Positions 1-9,215 are shown, counted from the stretch's first letter. The stretch: 64,000 nucleotides of DNA from Paraburkholderia fungorum (GCF_900099835.1 NZ_FNKP01000001.1:372001-436000), one strand, 5' to 3'. Translations and numbers: made by a program. The notes: generated from the sequence alone by a model not told the origin.

Positions 1-1791
1 TTCGAGCGACGCGGAACAGCGCCCCAATTCTTCGATCAGCCGATGATTGCCGAGCCAATACGATGTGCCTTCGATCTCGCCACGCACGCCGCGTCCGGCG
101 AGTGCTTCGAAAGCATCGACCGGGAGTTGGCCGACGTTTTCGGCTTTAGCCGCTACAGCAATCGCCATCGACACCGGATGATCCGAACGCCCGGCGAGAC
201 TCGCGGCGAGCGTACGATAACGAAGCGCGTCGCCTTCAATCTTTGCAACGGCGATCAACTCGAACTCTGTCTGCACCGGCTTGCCGTGCGTGAGCGTGCC
301 GGTTTTATCGAGCGCGAGGCGGGTCAGCTTGCGGCCTTGCTCCAGATAAGCGCCGCCCTTGATCAGAATGCCCTTGCGCGCGGCCGCAGCCAGCCCGCTG
401 ACGATTGTCACGGGCGTTGAGATCACCAGCGCGCACGGACACGCGATCACCAGCATCACCAGCGCCTTGTAGACCCACTCGTGCCACAGTCCGCCGAATA
501 GCAGCGGCGGCACGACCGCGACCGCAAGCGCGATCGCGAACACGATCGGCGTATAGACCCGCGCGAATTGATCGACGAAACGTTGCGTGGGGGCCTTGGT
601 GCCCTGCGCCTCTTCGACGGCGTGGATGATCCGCGCAAGCGTCGTGTTGCTCGCCGCAGCCGTAACGCGGTAGTCGAGCGAACCCGCCTGGTTGATCGTG
701 CCGGCGAACACCGCGTCGCCTACCGTTTTGTCGACCGGCAGGCTTTCACCGGTGATCGGCGCCTGATCCACGCTCGAACGGCCCGCGATTATTTCCCCAT
801 CCAAAGCGATCCGCTCGCCCGGTTTCACGCGAACCACTGCGCCCAATCCGATCGCGGCGAGATCGGTGAGCTGCCAGCCGCCGTCGGGTTGCTGCACGCT
901 GGCCTGTTCGGGCGTGAGCTGCATCAATCCCTGGATCGCGTTGCGGGCGCGGTCGAGCGACTTCGCCTCGATCAGTTCGGCGACCGTGAAGAGCACCATC
1001 ACCATCGCGGCTTCCGGCCATTGACGCAGGATCAGCGCGCCAGTGACGGCAATGCTCATCAGCGCGTTGATGTTCAGATTGCCGTTGCGGATCGCGAGCC
1101 AGCCCTTGCGGTACGTCGTGAGGCCGCAGGAGGCGATTGCGAGGATCGCAAGCAGCGCAGACACCCAGGCGGGTGCGCCGAGCCAGCCAGCAGCCTCTGA
1201 CGCCGCCGCAGCGACGCCAGCGAGCGCAAGCGGCCACCAAGGTTTGACGGGCGCTTGCGGAATGGCGGCCGATTGGCCGTCCTGACCGGCATCCGCGAGT
1301 TCGGGCGTGAAGTCGAGCGAACGGAGCGCGGCGAGGATCGTGTCGAGCGCGTCGGGTGCGTGGACGACGGTCAGCACGCGCTGCATCAGGTTGAAGTCCA
1401 TGCTGCGAACTTGCGGCATGCGGCTGAATTTCTTGCGGATCAGCGCTTCTTCGGTCGGGCAATCCATCTGCATGATGCGGATGGCGGTACGCATATCGCT
1501 GCCGACGGCTTCGGAGCGCGGCAGGCGCACGGGTGTGACGATGGCAGGCGCGGCGGCGCAGCAGGCTGCGTCGTCGTGGCTGTGCGCGTGATCAGGTCCG
1601 CCGCCATGGTCGTGATTACACCCATGCCCGGCTTCGTGCCCGTGATCGTGCCCCGACTCCGGCTCATGCGCATGCTCGTGCGCATGGTGCCCGCAGCCGC
1701 CCACATCCTGTTCCAAAGCCTCCGCAGCCGTGCCCGCGGGCTTTTCGCGGGCTTCCAGACGCTCTTCTTCGGGATGGCTAACGTGACGCAT
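1..1791 (-). CDS. P1B-type heavy-metal-translocating ATPase (Zn/Cd/Pb type), 3' end cut by window edge
   Basis: Inner-membrane pump that exports divalent soft metals using ATP. The first 597 residues are visible, reading from an ATG at 1791. In order: a His/Asp-rich N-terminus (about residues 30-75) with repeated H-x-H pairs and paired cysteines; an HMA-like metal-binding domain with MDCPTEE (Cys111); membrane segments; the TGES actuator motif near residue 343; the CPC ion-site motif (451-453); and the phosphorylation motif DKTGT (Asp495). The nucleotide-binding hinge and last helices lie beyond base 1. The CPC motif with a divergent CadR-like regulator points to ZntA/CadA-type Zn2+/Cd2+/Pb2+ export rather than copper. 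The exact metal is inferred. Confidence 0.93.
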   Translation of the reverse strand, partial: MRHVSHPEEERLEAREKPAGTAAEALEQDVGGCGHHAHEHAHEPESGHDHGHEAGHGCNHDHGGGPDHAHSHDDAACCAAAPAIVTPVRLPRSEAVGSDMRTAIRIMQMDCPTEEALIRKKFSRMPQVRSMDFNLMQRVLTVVHAPDALDTILAALRSLDFTPELADAGQDGQSAAIPQAPVKPWWPLALAGVAAAASEAAGWLGAPAWVSALLAILAIASCGLTTYRKGWLAIRNGNLNINALMSIAVTGALILRQWPEAAMVMVLFTVAELIEAKSLDRARNAIQGLMQLTPEQASVQQPDGGWQLTDLAAIGLGAVVRVKPGERIALDGEIIAGRSSVDQAPITGESLPVDKTVGDAVFAGTINQAGSLDYRVTAAASNTTLARIIHAVEEAQGTKAPTQRFVDQFARVYTPIVFAIALAVAVVPPLLFGGLWHEWVYKALVMLVIACPCALVISTPVTIVSGLAAAARKGILIKGGAYLEQGRKLTRLALDKTGTLTHGKPVQTEFELIAVAKIEGDALRYRTLAASLAGRSDHPVSMAIAVAAKAENVGQLPVDAFEALAGRGVRGEIEGTSYWLGNHRLIEELGRCSASLE

Positions 1792-1819
1792 AGTGGCTTC
1801 CTGGGTCGATTTGTGGTCT

Positions 1820-1850
1820 AGTAAACACCTTGAAGCCACTACAAGGTCAA
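1820..1850 (-). promoter_or_regulatory. MerR-family operator inside the 19-bp spacer of the ATPase promoter
   Basis: A 21-bp near-perfect inverted repeat (1827-1847) has arms ACCTTG and CAAGGT around a central imperfect dyad. On the minus strand it lies between a -35 TTGACC (1850-1845) and a -10-like TTTACT (1825-1820) with 19 bases between, the stretched spacing that MerR-type activators correct by DNA distortion. It reads towards the ATPase and sits directly upstream of the regulator, so it probably controls both. Confidence 0.85.
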
Positions 1851-1882
1851 GGTCGCCTTCAAGACCATCACCCGGAGGGCTC

Positions 1883-2314
1883 ATGAAAATCGGCGAACTG
1901 GCGAAAATCGCCCATTGCACGACCGAAACCATCCGTTTCTACGAAAAAGAGGGCCTGTTGCCCGAAGCGGAGCGTACCGAGGCCAATTACCGCAGTTACT
2001 CGGCGAAACACGTCGAACGGCTGCGATTCATCCGTAATTGCCGCGCGCTCGACATGACTCACGACGAAATCCGCGCTTTGCTGCGTCTGACCGACGCACC
2101 GGCAAACGGCTGCGGCGGCATCAACGCGCTGATCGAAGAACACATCGCGCACGTCGACACCCGCATCAACGAACTGAAGCAGCTGAAAACGCAGCTCACC
2201 ACGCTGCGCGAGCAATGCCACGGCGAACAGAGCGTCGAAGACTGCGGCATCGTGCACGGTCTGACCGACATGGATGTCAGCGCGCCGCGGGTGCGGCACA
2301 CGCATCTGGGTTGA
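1883..2314 (+). CDS. cadR: MerR-family metal-responsive regulator, CadR/PbrR type
   Basis: 143-residue transcriptional activator of the divergent metal-efflux ATPase. The N-terminal winged helix begins MKIGELAK and has the typical TIRFYEKEGLL segment. A dimerisation helix spans about 80-112. Cysteines at 77, 112 and 121 match the metal-binding positions of CadR/PbrR proteins (77, 112 and about 119). The tail ends in a short His-containing sequence. The start at 1883 is preceded by GGAGG (1874-1878); an upstream in-frame start would add residues that the family lacks. Specificity between Cd, Pb and Zn cannot be read from the sequence. Confidence 0.9.
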   Translation: MKIGELAKIAHCTTETIRFYEKEGLLPEAERTEANYRSYSAKHVERLRFIRNCRALDMTHDEIRALLRLTDAPANGCGGINALIEEHIAHVDTRINELKQLKTQLTTLREQCHGEQSVEDCGIVHGLTDMDVSAPRVRHTHLG

Positions 2315-2413
2315 AAAAGCTTCCCGTAGTCCGGCAGCAGTGACCTTATTTATGGCCGGGCGGTTCATCGCCGACCCGCCCGATCAACCATCGAATCAAG
2401 CTGGAGAATCAAC

Positions 2414-2614
2414 GTGTTTACCTGCAGAAATCAGTCCTGCGACGCGCAGTGGGAAATGTCGGACGTCGTCATCAAGAACGAAGGACAAGGGCTCCTGTTC
2501 CGTTGCCCGATGTGCGGCGCGCGCAATTACGTCGAACGCTTCGAAGGCGAAGACGGCGAGGTGCTGTACGAGCAGCTCGAAGGCCGTCCCGCCGACGGTC
2601 CGATGGCCGAATAA
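2414..2614 (+). CDS. Small zinc-ribbon-like hypothetical protein
   Basis: 66-residue protein of unknown function. Four cysteines at 4, 9, 31 and 34 (C-x4-C ... C-x2-C) suggest a zinc ribbon; the second pair is in the context RCPMCGARN, as in rubredoxin-like knuckles. The rest is acidic. It lies 99 bases after the cadR-like gene and 51 before the helicase gene, all on the same strand. Coding potential is supported by the motif and codon use. No partner or substrate can be inferred. Confidence 0.7.
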   Translation: MFTCRNQSCDAQWEMSDVVIKNEGQGLLFRCPMCGARNYVERFEGEDGEVLYEQLEGRPADGPMAE

Positions 2615-2665
2615 TCCGCAGCCTTCGTTGCCTCAGCCGCTTAGCCCATATCGAGCCATCATCTT

Positions 2666-4069
2666 ATGAACAGTCCCACTCCCGCCGGCGCGCCGTTTAG
2701 CGAACTGGCGCTGCCGCCCGCGACTCTCGCGAATCTGTCGCAACTCGGCTATGTCGAAATGACGCCGATTCAGGCGGCGAGCTTGCCGATCGCGCTCGCC
2801 GGCCACGATCTGATCGCCCAGGCGAAAACCGGCAGCGGCAAGACCGCGGCGTTTTCACTGGCACTGCTCGCGCGTCTCGACGTGCGCAACTTCGCTGTTC
2901 AGGCGATGGTGCTGTGCCCGACGCGCGAACTCGCCGATCAGGTCACTCAGGAAATCCGCCGCCTCGCGCGCGCGGAAGAAAACGTCAAGGTGCTGACGCT
3001 GTGCGGCGGCACACCGATGCGTCCGCAAACCGCGAGCCTCGAACACGGCGCGCACATCGTGGTCGGCACGCCGGGCCGCATCATGGATCACCTCGAGCGC
3101 GGCAGCTTGCCGCTGCAATCGCTGAACACGCTGGTGCTCGACGAAGCCGACCGCATGCTCGACATGGGTTTCTTCGACGACATCGCGACGGTGGTCAAAC
3201 AGTGTCCGAAAGAACGTCAGACGCTGCTGTTCTCGGCGACGTACCCGGAAGGTATCGTCAAACTGAGCCAGCAGTTTTTGCGCAACCCGAAGGAAGTGAA
3301 GCTCGCCGAGCGGCACGACAACACCAAGATCCGTCAGCGCTTCTATGAAGTCGAAGAAGACGGCCGCCTGCATGCGGTTGGATTGCTGCTGAATCACTAC
3401 CGTCCGGTGAGCACGCTCGCGTTCTGCAACACCAAGCAGCAGTGCCGCGATCTGCTCGACGTGCTGCGCGCGCAGGGTTTTCACGCGCTCGCGCTGCATG
3501 GCGAACTGGATCAGCGTGAACGCGATCAGGTGCTGATCCAGTTCGCAAACCGTAGCTGCTCGGTGCTGGTCGCGACCGACGTCGCCGCGCGCGGTCTCGA
3601 CATCGCGCAACTCGAAGCCGTGATCAATGTCGACGTGACGCCGGACCCGGAAGTGCACGTGCACCGGATCGGCCGCACGGGCCGCGCCGATCAGGAAGGC
3701 TGGGCGCTGAGCCTCGCGAGCATGAACGAAATGGGCCGCGTCGGCAGTCTCGAGCAGGCGCAGAAGCGTGAAGTCGAATGGCACAAGCTGTCCGAACTCA
3801 CGGCGGCGAGCAACGAGCGCCTGCTTCCGCCCATGGAGACGCTGCAGATTCTCGGCGGCCGCAAGGAAAAGATCCGTCCCGGCGACGTACTCGGCGCGCT
3901 GACCGGCGACGCGGGTTTTGCCGGTTCGCAGATCGGCAAGATCAACGTGACCGAGATGTCGACCTATGTGGCCGTGGAGCGCAGCATCGCGCGCGAAGCA
4001 GTGCGCAAGCTCAGCGCCGGCAAGGTGAAGGGCAAGAAGGTCAGAGTCCGCCTGATGGACGACGCCTGA
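2666..4069 (+). CDS. dbpA: ATP-dependent DEAD-box RNA helicase DbpA
   Basis: 467-residue helicase that acts in large-subunit ribosome assembly at 23S rRNA helix 92. Motifs in order: Q motif region (PIQ, residue 34 on), Walker A AKTGSGKT (53-60), DEAD (159-162), SAT, and the C-terminal HRIGRTGR. The last ~75 residues resemble the DbpA RNA-binding domain that gives the family its rRNA specificity, ending in a KGKKVRVRLM sequence. Length fits E. coli DbpA (457). Confidence 0.93.
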   Translation: MNSPTPAGAPFSELALPPATLANLSQLGYVEMTPIQAASLPIALAGHDLIAQAKTGSGKTAAFSLALLARLDVRNFAVQAMVLCPTRELADQVTQEIRRLARAEENVKVLTLCGGTPMRPQTASLEHGAHIVVGTPGRIMDHLERGSLPLQSLNTLVLDEADRMLDMGFFDDIATVVKQCPKERQTLLFSATYPEGIVKLSQQFLRNPKEVKLAERHDNTKIRQRFYEVEEDGRLHAVGLLLNHYRPVSTLAFCNTKQQCRDLLDVLRAQGFHALALHGELDQRERDQVLIQFANRSCSVLVATDVAARGLDIAQLEAVINVDVTPDPEVHVHRIGRTGRADQEGWALSLASMNEMGRVGSLEQAQKREVEWHKLSELTAASNERLLPPMETLQILGGRKEKIRPGDVLGALTGDAGFAGSQIGKINVTEMSTYVAVERSIAREAVRKLSAGKVKGKKVRVRLMDDA

Positions 4070-4386
4070 CACTTGACGCTTGACAAGAGCCGGCTGCACT
4101 GCCGTAGCCGGCCCTTCATACCGCTTCGTGCATCACATTACGTCATACCTCTGCTGTTCTCCGCGTACTTCGCGCGACCTTGTTTCTCCCCCCAAAGCCC
4201 GATCTGAGTAGCGTTGTCCGCAATGGCGCGTCTTTACGCGAGCCATGACATAAACGCATGCCGCGCATGACAAAGTTTCGATTGTGAGCGTTCTTTGGCT
4301 GATGCCTAATCACTCCACCGGGATGGATCGCCGCGCCGTTGGCCGTCCGCGAATCCCCTGCTGGATGGAGAAAGGGAGAAAGCCTT
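4070..4386. other. Intergenic region dbpA to aminotransferase, 317 bases
   Basis: Holds a 7-bp inverted repeat (GCCGGCT at 4089-4095, AGCCGGC at 4106-4112) shortly after dbpA. It could end the helicase transcript but has no T-run. I see no convincing gene and no clear -10/-35 pair for the next gene. Confidence 0.4.
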
Positions 4387-5541
4387 ATGCAGAGCGCCAC
4401 GCAAGCCCGCTCGAAACTGCCCGATGTGGGTACGACGATTTTTACCGTGATTGGTCAACTGGCCGCGCAACATGACGCGCTGAACCTGTCGCAAGGCGCG
4501 CCGAATTTCGCGCCGGACGCGAAGCTGGTCGACGGTGTCGCTCAGGCCATGCGCGACGGTCACAATCAGTACTCGCCGATGGCCGGCATCATGGCGTTGC
4601 GCGAAGCGCTCGCCGACAAAGTCGAGACGCTGTACGGCGTGCGCTACGACCCAGCTAGCGAAGTGACCGTGATCGCCAGCGCGAGCGAAGGGCTGTATTC
4701 GACGATCAGCGCGTTAGTGCATCCCGGCGACGAAGTGATCTACTTCGAACCTTCGTTCGATAGCTACGGCCCGATCGTCCGTTTGCAGGGCGCGACGCCG
4801 GTGGCGATCAAACTCTCGCTGAGCGATTTTCGCGTGAACTGGGACGAGGTCGCGGCCGCGATCACGCCGAAGACGCGCATGATCATCATCAACACGCCGC
4901 ACAATCCGACCGCGACCGTGTTCAGCGAAGACGATATTGCGCGGCTCAAAGCGATCACGCGGAACACCGATATCGTGATTCTCGCCGACGAAGTTTACGA
5001 GCACGTGGTGTTCGACGGCGCGAAGCATCAGAGCATGGCATGCCATTCCGAACTCGCTGAACGGAGCGTGATCGTGTCGTCGTTCGGCAAGTCGTATCAC
5101 GTCACGGGCTGGCGTGTGGGTTACTGCCTCGCGCCCGCTGCATTGATGGACGAGATTCGCAAAGTCCATCAATTCATGGTGTTTTCCGCCGATACCCCGA
5201 TGCAGTACGCGTTCGTCGATGCATTGGCCAATCGCGAAAGCTATCTCGGGCTTTCCGCGTTTTATCAGCAGAAGCGGGATTTGCTCGCGCATGCATTGCG
5301 CGAGTCGCGCTTCGAGTTGTTGCCGAGCGAAGGCAGTTTCTTCATGCTCGCGCGTTTTCGCGGCTTCTCCGACGAGAGCGATAGCGATTTCGTGCTGCGC
5401 CTGATTCGCGATGCGCGTGTCGCGACGATTCCTTTGTCGGCGTTTTATAGTGACGGCACCGATTCCGGTCTGATCCGCCTGAGCTTCTCGAAGGACGACG
5501 CGACGTTGATCGAAGGTGCGCGGCGTTTGTGCGAGATCTGA
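4387..5541 (+). CDS. PLP-dependent aminotransferase, methionine aminotransferase (YbdL) type
   Basis: 384-residue fold-type I class I/II aminotransferase. The start at 4387 is chosen because GGAGAAAG lies just upstream; an earlier in-frame ATG at 4339 has none. Conserved features: the N-terminal LSQGAPNF substrate loop, NTPHNPTA, DEVYEHV (PLP ring aspartate) and SFGKSYHVTGWR with the Schiff-base Lys235. The overall pattern is closest to E. coli YbdL, which transaminates methionine and aromatic 2-oxo acids. The substrate is inferred by family resemblance. An amino-acid binding protein follows 76 bases downstream. Confidence 0.85.
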   Translation: MQSATQARSKLPDVGTTIFTVIGQLAAQHDALNLSQGAPNFAPDAKLVDGVAQAMRDGHNQYSPMAGIMALREALADKVETLYGVRYDPASEVTVIASASEGLYSTISALVHPGDEVIYFEPSFDSYGPIVRLQGATPVAIKLSLSDFRVNWDEVAAAITPKTRMIIINTPHNPTATVFSEDDIARLKAITRNTDIVILADEVYEHVVFDGAKHQSMACHSELAERSVIVSSFGKSYHVTGWRVGYCLAPAALMDEIRKVHQFMVFSADTPMQYAFVDALANRESYLGLSAFYQQKRDLLAHALRESRFELLPSEGSFFMLARFRGFSDESDSDFVLRLIRDARVATIPLSAFYSDGTDSGLIRLSFSKDDATLIEGARRLCEI

Positions 5542-5617
5542 TCGCTGCGTCGTGGCGTCAATTGCTTTTTCAGCGTGGGCGCCGAGAACACAATCGTAGA
5601 GAAAAAGGGACCTGTTT

Positions 5618-6412
5618 ATGAAGTTGCTCAAGCCGCTATTGGCATTGGCCTGCGCATTTGCATCGTTCGCCACCGCATCCGCCGCGAGCGCTGCCGACAC
5701 CTCGACGCTACGTTTCGGGCTCGAAGCGCAGTATCCGCCGTTTGAGTCAAAGGGCGCGAACGGTCAATTGCAGGGGCTCGATATCGACGTCGGCAATGCG
5801 GTCTGCGCCGCTGCGCATATGACGTGCAAGTGGGTCGAAACCTCATTCGACGGTTTGATTCCGGCGCTGCAAGGCCGCAAGTTCGACGCAATCAATTCGG
5901 CGATGAACGCGACCGAACAGCGTCGCCAGGCGATTGATTTCACCACGGTCGTGTATCGCGTACCGTCGCAGTTGATCGCACGGCGCGACAGCGGCCTGCT
6001 GCCGACGACTGCATCGCTCAAGGGCAAACGCGTGGGCGTGTTGCAGGGATCGATTCAGGAAACCTTCGCGAAAACGCATTGGGAATCGGCGGCCGTCACC
6101 ATCGTCCCGTATCAGGATCAGAACCAGGTTTATACCGATCTCCAGGCCGGCCGCCTCGATGCCACGCTCGTTCTCGCGCCCGCAGGACAAACGGGTTTTC
6201 TGTCGAAGCCCGACGGCAAGGACTATGCATTTGTCGGCCAGCCGGTGCGCGACGACAAGATTCTCGGCAGCGGTATCGCGTACGGAATTCGCAAGGGCGA
6301 TACGGCGCTGCGTAATCAGTTGAATGCGGCGATCGCGAAAGTGCAGGCCGACGGCACCGTGAAAACGCTGGCGGCGAAGTATCTCGGCGATATCGACGTG
6401 AGCGCCAAATAA
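5618..6412 (+). CDS. Periplasmic amino-acid ABC transporter substrate-binding protein
   Basis: 264-residue solute-binding protein of the ArtJ/HisJ/LAO type. It has a cleavable signal peptide (about residues 1-25, ending ASAASA). The mature part shows the family pattern: LRFGLEAQYPPFES, GLDIDVGNAVC, the FDGLIPALQGRKFDAI segment, and KTLAAKYLGDID near the end. It probably binds basic or polar amino acids. The permease and ATPase genes are not next to it, so it either pairs with a distant transporter or is an orphan receptor. GAGAAAAAGGGA before the ATG serves as ribosome-binding site. Confidence 0.88.
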   Translation: MKLLKPLLALACAFASFATASAASAADTSTLRFGLEAQYPPFESKGANGQLQGLDIDVGNAVCAAAHMTCKWVETSFDGLIPALQGRKFDAINSAMNATEQRRQAIDFTTVVYRVPSQLIARRDSGLLPTTASLKGKRVGVLQGSIQETFAKTHWESAAVTIVPYQDQNQVYTDLQAGRLDATLVLAPAGQTGFLSKPDGKDYAFVGQPVRDDKILGSGIAYGIRKGDTALRNQLNAAIAKVQADGTVKTLAAKYLGDIDVSAK

Positions 6413-6456
6413 GCTCATACGCGTGTGCTTGTTGACGATGCATTTGACGGCTAGGA

Positions 6457-6488
6457 TACGTAGGCTTCGCTACGGCGAGGTCTACGTA
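6457..6488. repeat. Inverted repeat upstream of the AraC-type regulator
   Basis: Perfect 7-bp arms TACGTAG (6457-6463) and CTACGTA (6482-6488), ending 19 bases before the regulator's ATG. It could be an operator or a hairpin in the leader. No function is shown. Confidence 0.45.
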
Positions 6489-6507
6489 ACAACCGGAGAG
6501 CGCGTAA

Positions 6508-7368
6508 ATGAGCGACGCAGCGACAACGGCAACACCAGCCGCAACTCACGCGAACAATGCTTCGGCGCCGAAGTTCTGGCGCAGTGACGCACTGCCGTTC
6601 ATCGAAGCGCGTTCCATCGAAGATGGCCGCTCAGTCTGCTACGCCAGGCACTCGCACGAAACGTTTTCGATCGGCGCTGTTATCGGCGGACGCAGCGTCT
6701 ATGTGAATCGTCACGCACATGAGTGGATCGGCGCGGGTGCTGTCGTCATGATGAATCCCGACGACGTGCACGCATGCAATCCCGTCGCCGACGAGCGCTG
6801 GTCGTATCTGATGCTGCATGTCGATGTAGCGTGGCTCACGAAACTGCAACACGAACTGGGGTTCAGCGAGAATCACGCGTTTCGCGCGTTTTCTCAAACC
6901 ATGTCGCTGGACCCGACGTTATTCGATGGCTTGAGCAAGCTACACGCGATTCTCGTCGACGCCGACGCTGAGTCGCTGCGCAAGCAAGGCGCGGCGATTA
7001 CATTCTTCTCGGAAGTGCAGCAGAAACTGAATCCCGCGTCGTCGAAGCCGTATTACGACGCAAGCCATCAACTCACGCGAGCCGCAGAATTCATCGCTGA
7101 AAACTGCACGCAGGCGCTAAAACTCGAAGACGTTTGCAAGGCCGCGGATTTGTCCGCGTCGCATCTGATTCGTGCTTTCAAACAACGCTACGGAATGACG
7201 CCGCACGCGTATCTGATCAACCGCCGTATTCAATACAGCCGCGCGCAACTCAGACGCGGCCGTCTGATCGCCGACGTCGCGCTTGACGCCGGTTTCGCCG
7301 ATCAGGCGCATTTGCAGCGCACGTTCAAACGGCTGGTTGCTGCGACGCCAGGGCAGTATCGCAGTTGA
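6508..7368 (+). CDS. AraC-family transcriptional regulator
   Basis: 286-residue regulator. The N-terminal half is a cupin-like sensor (HSHETFSIGAVIGG and MNPDDVHACNPV). The C-terminal ~100 residues hold two helix-turn-helix motifs: LEDVCKAADLSASHLIRAFKQRYG, then IADVALDAGFADQAHLQRTFKR. It ends exactly where the convergent LysE exporter ends (TGA at 7366-7368, exporter stop at 7369-7371), an arrangement common for AraC/LysE pairs. The effector is probably an amino acid; this is an inference from the neighbour. Confidence 0.9.
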   Translation: MSDAATTATPAATHANNASAPKFWRSDALPFIEARSIEDGRSVCYARHSHETFSIGAVIGGRSVYVNRHAHEWIGAGAVVMMNPDDVHACNPVADERWSYLMLHVDVAWLTKLQHELGFSENHAFRAFSQTMSLDPTLFDGLSKLHAILVDADAESLRKQGAAITFFSEVQQKLNPASSKPYYDASHQLTRAAEFIAENCTQALKLEDVCKAADLSASHLIRAFKQRYGMTPHAYLINRRIQYSRAQLRRGRLIADVALDAGFADQAHLQRTFKRLVAATPGQYRS

Positions 7369-7956
7369 TCACGCGATCAGCAGATACAACGCGCTCGCCG
7401 CGAGCAGCGCTGCCATCACGCGATTGAATAGCTGCACCCGTTTCGGGTCTTGCAAGTATTTGCGCAGAAACGTGCCGGCATAAGCCCAGCTCGCAATCGA
7501 TAAATAGCAGACCACGAAATACACCACCGCGAATTGCCAGACGAGGCCGCCGTCGCCTCCGGCTGCATACGCACCCATGCCGGCTAGCGACGCAAGCCAT
7601 GCCTTCGGATTCAGCCATTGCATCGCTGCGCCATAAGCGAAGGAGGGTCCGCGGGACGGTTTGTCGGCGCCGAGTTGACCGTTGTCGACGGCGAGTTTGT
7701 AGGCCATGTAAAGCAGAAACGCGACGCCCGCCCATTTGACCGTGTCGATCAGATTCGGAAAATAGAGAAGCAACTCGTGCAGACCGAGTCCGATGAGCAG
7801 AAGCAATACCGTGAAGCCAACCGTTGCGCCGCTGACGTGCCGCATGCTCGCGGCGAGCCCGTGCTGCGCACCCGCGCTCAGTGCGACGACATTCACCGGG
7901 CCCGGTGTGATCGAACTGGCCAGCGCGAACGCGGCCATGGAAAGTAAAACGGTCAT
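7369..7956 (-). CDS. LysE/RhtB-family amino-acid exporter
   Basis: 195-residue inner-membrane protein with about six hydrophobic segments. It has the family signature near the N-terminus, SSITPGPVN (residues 14-22), and an aromatic NPKAWLAS segment in the middle. Proteins of this length export amino acids such as homoserine, threonine or arginine. It is convergent with the AraC regulator with no bases between the two stop codons. Confidence 0.9.
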   Translation of the reverse strand: MTVLLSMAAFALASSITPGPVNVVALSAGAQHGLAASMRHVSGATVGFTVLLLLIGLGLHELLLYFPNLIDTVKWAGVAFLLYMAYKLAVDNGQLGADKPSRGPSFAYGAAMQWLNPKAWLASLAGMGAYAAGGDGGLVWQFAVVYFVVCYLSIASWAYAGTFLRKYLQDPKRVQLFNRVMAALLAASALYLLIA

Positions 7957-8072
7957 CTGATGCCTCGATACGTAAGCGCGCAGGAATGGCGACGCTCAAC
8001 GGTATCGGGCAACGGCGGCGGCGTATTGAAGGAAATTGCTGTTTGATCCGCTGCATGCGGGGCAGCAGGTCG

Positions 8073-8110
8073 AAAAAAAAGCCCGATCGCAGGATCGGGC
8101 TTTTTCTTTT
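8073..8110. terminator. Bidirectional rho-independent terminator
   Basis: 8-bp perfect stem GCCCGATC/GATCGGGC (8081-8088, 8093-8100) with a 4-base loop, an A8 run on the left and a T-rich run on the right. It ends the SerC-type operon on the minus strand. Confidence 0.9.
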
Positions 8111-8120
8111 GCCGGAGGCT

Positions 8121-9215
8121 TCAGGCGTGTTGCAGACTGAATTCGGCCAACGCGTTCACCAACGTGGTCACCGCTTCTTCAGTCACCGCGTTATACAGCG
8201 ACGCACGCAGACCGCCGATCGAACGATGCCCTTCCAGTCCGATGATGCCCTGTTCACGAGCGGCATTGATGAACTCTTCGCCAAGCCGTTCATCGCGGAA
8301 CTTGAAGGCGACGTTCATCTGCGAGCGCCAGCGCGGGTCCGCGTGGATGGTCACGACTTCGCTCAACGCGTCGAGCGTGTCATACAGATGCTGCGACTTG
8401 CGCTCGTTGATCTGCTGCATCGCGTGCAGGCCGCCGATGTCGTCGCGCAGCCAGCGCGTGATCAACGTCAGCACGTAGATCGCAAAAACCGGCGGCGTGT
8501 TGTAGTTCGAACCGTGCGTCACGTGCGTGCGGAAATCGAGAATAGCCGGCAGACTGTCCGGCACGCGCTCGAGCAGCGAACGCTTCACGATCGCGACCGT
8601 GACGCCCGCCGGACCGAGATTCTTCTGCGCGTGCGCATAGATCATCGAGTAGGCGTCGGGCTGGATTGGCTTCGACAGAAAATCGGACGACATGTCCGCG
8701 ATCAACGGCACGCGCGGCGTCTTTTCGTAGACGGGAAATTGCAGCCCTTCGACCGTTTCGTTCGTCACGTAATGCAGATACGCGGCGGAGTCGTCGATAG
8801 CCAGTTGTTCCAGATCGGTCAGTTGCCGATAGCCGGTCGCGTGGCCGTCCCACGCAATTTTGCGCTCCGTGACCTTCGCGGCCTCCGAGGTCGCGCGGCC
8901 GCTCCAGTAACCCGACGTCACGTACTCGGGCGGCGCGAAGCCTTTGCCCGCGAAGTTCATCGGGATCATCGCGAATTGCAGGCTGCTGCCGCCTTGCTGG
9001 AACGTGATCGCGTACTCGTCCGAGATGCCGAGCAACGTGCGCAGATTGTTTTCTGCTTCGTCCAGAATCGCGCGGAACCAGTCCGAACGATGGCTCATGC
9101 CGAGTATCGACACGCCGGTGTCCGGCAGCGCGGTAATCGCGATGCGCGTTTGCTCCAGCACCGATTCAGGAAGGGCTCCGGGACCACCGGAAAAATTCAA
9201 TGCATTGGACTTCAC
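8121..9215 (-). CDS. serC: SerC-type phosphoserine aminotransferase
   Basis: 364-residue PLP enzyme that would convert 3-phosphohydroxypyruvate to phosphoserine. Conserved features: LNFSGGPGALP at the N-terminus, the SHR pair (His42, Arg43) and the late GHRSIGG (His330, Arg331) that grip the substrate phosphate in SerC, the Schiff-base Lys198 in AHAQKNLGPAG, and NYNTPP. It starts with GTG overlapping the stop of the upstream ATP-grasp gene (GTGA). It lies outside the gyrA-serC-pheA context usual for the housekeeping copy in these bacteria, so it may be a second copy with a dedicated role. Confidence 0.88.
   Translation of the reverse strand: MKSNALNFSGGPGALPESVLEQTRIAITALPDTGVSILGMSHRSDWFRAILDEAENNLRTLLGISDEYAITFQQGGSSLQFAMIPMNFAGKGFAPPEYVTSGYWSGRATSEAAKVTERKIAWDGHATGYRQLTDLEQLAIDDSAAYLHYVTNETVEGLQFPVYEKTPRVPLIADMSSDFLSKPIQPDAYSMIYAHAQKNLGPAGVTVAIVKRSLLERVPDSLPAILDFRTHVTHGSNYNTPPVFAIYVLTLITRWLRDDIGGLHAMQQINERKSQHLYDTLDALSEVVTIHADPRWRSQMNVAFKFRDERLGEEFINAAREQGIIGLEGHRSIGGLRASLYNAVTEEAVTTLVNALAEFSLQHA

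Noticed and set aside
2855..4099. 414-residue minus-strand frame opposite dbpA
   Set aside because: Shadow frame with His/Gln/Arg bias and no motif; dbpA is unambiguous.
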